Positions 5,787-6,788 of a stretch of DNA of 6,788 nucleotides are shown here, one piece after another. Location of the stretch: assembly GCA_031285105.1 (NCBI GenBank), contig JAITWV010000389.1:1-6788 (forward strand), read 5' to 3'. The position numbers and the translations under genes are program-made. This stretch comes from Streptococcaceae bacterium (GTDB taxonomy: Bacteria > Bacillota > Bacilli > Lactobacillales > Streptococcaceae). How positions within the stretch are numbered: position 1 is the first letter of the stretch; every line of letters starts with the position of its first letter. The notes under the pieces were generated by a model. That model made no database searches. It saw only the letters and a program-made list of their open reading frames with translations, and was not told the DNA's origin.

Positions 5787-6677
5787 TTAACTTCCTTTTT
5801 TCTTTTTTTGATAAACAGGTTTCGTATTTTTAATTTCATCTAAAAATTGTAAATAATTGTCATAACGACTTTGAAGAATTTCTTGCGTTTCCAAAGCTTC
5901 TTTAACCGCACAAGATGGTTCATGAAGATGCTGACATTCTCTAAATTTACAATGTACACTCAATCGCACAAACTCAGGGAACATCTTTGGCAAATCAACT
6001 GCTTCAATATTTAAAAAATCAATTGAGCTAAAACCAGGTGTATCTGCAACTAAGCCTTGATTGATTGGATGCAGCTCAACGTGTCTTGTTGTATGTTTAC
6101 CCCGTCCTAAACTTTGCGAAATTTGAGCAGTTGCCAATTGTAACTCAGGTGAAATTTTATTCAAAAGTGTCGACTTACCTGCACCAGATTGCCCCATAAA
6201 GACACTTAGATGCTTAGGAAAACAATTGATAATTTCTTCCAATGAATGATCACTTGAAAGAATAACTTTATAACCTATCTTTTCATAATCTACTTTCACT
6301 TGTTCAAATTCTTTTCTTTGCTCATCAGTTACTAAGTCTAATTTGCTCAAATAGATGACTGCTGAAATATCCTCTTTTTCCAAAGTTACCAAAAAGCGGT
6401 CTAATAAATTCGTTGAAAAATTAGGCTCAACCACACTCATAATGATAATCCCTTGATCAATATTGGCAATATTTGGACGGATGAGCATATTGTGTCTGGG
6501 CAAAAGTTCTAAGATATAACCATCTGTGTCATTTTCAGCTTCAAATTCAACAAAATCACCGACTAATGGAGTCAATTTTCTTTTGCGAAAGTTACCTCTT
6601 GCTCTTGTTTGGTAGGTTTTTCCATTTGTGTATACATAGTAAAATCCTGCTAAAGCTTTTCTAATTTGTCCTTGCAA
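5787..6677 (-). CDS. rsgA: Small ribosomal subunit biogenesis GTPase RsgA (YjeQ/YloQ)
   Basis: This 296-residue circularly permuted GTPase acts in late maturation of the 30S ribosomal subunit. An N-terminal OB-fold domain (about 1-65, including the LTPLVGDFVEF turn) precedes a GTPase domain whose motifs appear in permuted order. G4 is SKLD 111-114, G1 is GQSGAGKST 162-170, the G2/switch region is GRGKHTTRH 191-199 (its His is the family's catalytic candidate), and G3 is DTPGF 212-216. A C-terminal zinc knuckle follows with Cys243, Cys248, His250 and Cys256. G4 has Ser in place of the common Asn or Thr. The start is TTG at 6677, chosen because a strong AAGGAG lies 7 bases upstream and the N-terminus MQGQIRKALAGFYYVY fits the family. 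The protein ends in KKKKGS, encoded by the A-rich slippery tract that also forms the rpe ribosome-binding site. It is the first gene of a tight operon with rpe and thiN. Confidence 0.95.
   Translation of the reverse strand: MQGQIRKALAGFYYVYTNGKTYQTRARGNFRKRKLTPLVGDFVEFEAENDTDGYILELLPRHNMLIRPNIANIDQGIIIMSVVEPNFSTNLLDRFLVTLEKEDISAVIYLSKLDLVTDEQRKEFEQVKVDYEKIGYKVILSSDHSLEEIINCFPKHLSVFMGQSGAGKSTLLNKISPELQLATAQISQSLGRGKHTTRHVELHPINQGLVADTPGFSSIDFLNIEAVDLPKMFPEFVRLSVHCKFRECQHLHEPSCAVKEALETQEILQSRYDNYLQFLDEIKNTKPVYQKKKKGS
5791..5797 (-). promoter_or_regulatory. Ribosome-binding site for rpe, inside the last rsgA codons
   Basis: AAGGAAG on the minus strand ends 6 bases before ATG 5784. It overlaps the rsgA codons for Lys-Gly-Ser, so the run of lysines at the RsgA C-terminus is partly dictated by the purine-rich signal. 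It selects the first of the two candidate ATGs (MKTMKIAPS). Confidence 0.75.
5802..5808 (-). other. Candidate -1 slippery heptamer A AAA AAG near the rsgA stop
   Basis: Read on the minus strand, the rsgA codons CAA AAA AAG (5810-5802) contain A AAA AAG in the correct phase, the same heptamer used for programmed -1 frameshifting in E. coli dnaX. It is followed at once by AAA AAA GG. A -1 slip would continue GAA AAA AGG AAG TTA ATT ATG with no stop and enter the rpe frame at its ATG, giving an RsgA-Rpe fusion. The sequence and phase are directly seen; frameshifting itself is untested, and no upstream Shine-Dalgarno stimulator or downstream hairpin was identified. Confidence 0.35.
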
Positions 6678-6684
6678 TTTATCA

Positions 6685-6690
6685 CTCCTT
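6685..6690 (-). promoter_or_regulatory. Strong ribosome-binding site for rsgA
   Basis: On the minus strand AAGGAG, extended to AAGGAGTGAT, lies 7 bases before the TTG at 6677. It is the best Shine-Dalgarno match in the window and compensates for the weak TTG start codon. No in-frame ATG with comparable support lies nearby. Confidence 0.8.
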
Positions 6691-6766
6691 GTTTATAGTC
6701 AGATATTCTTAATTACTCTTTAGTACAGCGTAATTGTTTTTAGATTGTAAAAAGAGAAGTTTGTGA

Positions 6767-6772
6767 ATTATA
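6767..6772 (-). promoter_or_regulatory. Possible -10 element upstream of rsgA
   Basis: On the minus strand the hexamer TATAAT at 6772-6767 is a perfect sigma-A -10 match about 90 bases before the rsgA start. Its -35 box would lie across or beyond the window edge, so it cannot be checked. A second weak candidate on the same strand pairs TTTACA with TGTACT at 18-base spacing nearer the gene. The same AT-rich spot also reads TATAAA on the plus strand (6769-6774) with TTGTAA 18 bases upstream, so the direction is unsure. The rest of 6678-6788 holds no gene I can support. Confidence 0.25.
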
Positions 6773-6788
6773 AACTGCGAATTTTCGG

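Overview
The window looks like ordinary chromosomal core DNA from a low-GC Gram-positive bacterium, most likely a member of Lactobacillales close to Enterococcaceae or Carnobacteriaceae (Enterococcus, Vagococcus and relatives). The reasons are the AT-rich coding sequence, purine-rich Shine-Dalgarno sites, use of TTG starts, a cydB-cydD-cydC cluster of the Firmicutes type, and an rsgA-rpe-thiN order of the kind found downstream of the prpC-prkC genes in enterococci. The genus assignment is an inference from protein character and gene order, not from a search.

Layout. On the plus strand, positions 1-4253 hold the 3' part of cydB followed by cydD and cydC, packed with overlapping stop and start signals. 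CydB is a membrane subunit of the cytochrome bd quinol oxidase. CydD and CydC form the heterodimeric ABC exporter needed to assemble that oxidase. The operon start (cydA and the first ~67 codons of cydB) lies before the window. Positions 4254-4458 are non-coding and contain a degenerate ~22-bp tandem array followed by a strong symmetrical hairpin terminator that serves both converging operons. On the minus strand, read from 6677 down to 4459, are rsgA (30S ribosome-maturation GTPase), rpe (ribulose-5-phosphate 3-epimerase) and thiN (thiamine pyrophosphokinase), with gaps of 2 and 0 bases. The last 111 bases (6678-6788) contain only the rsgA ribosome-binding site and weak promoter-like elements.

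How the genes work together. The cyd genes supply one high-affinity terminal oxidase and its assembly transporter. The other operon combines ribosome maturation with a pentose-phosphate enzyme and the kinase that makes thiamine pyrophosphate, the cofactor of transketolase, which uses the Rpe product.

I see no phage, insertion sequence, CRISPR array, toxin-antitoxin pair, RNA gene or clearly undescribed system. Two things deserve a second look. First, an in-frame dnaX-like slippery heptamer (A AAA AAG) lies at the end of rsgA, where the -1 frame runs without a stop directly into rpe. Second, the phased ~22-bp repeat array occupies the cyd 3' untranslated region. Also of note, rpe and thiN are in the same frame and are separated only by one TAA.
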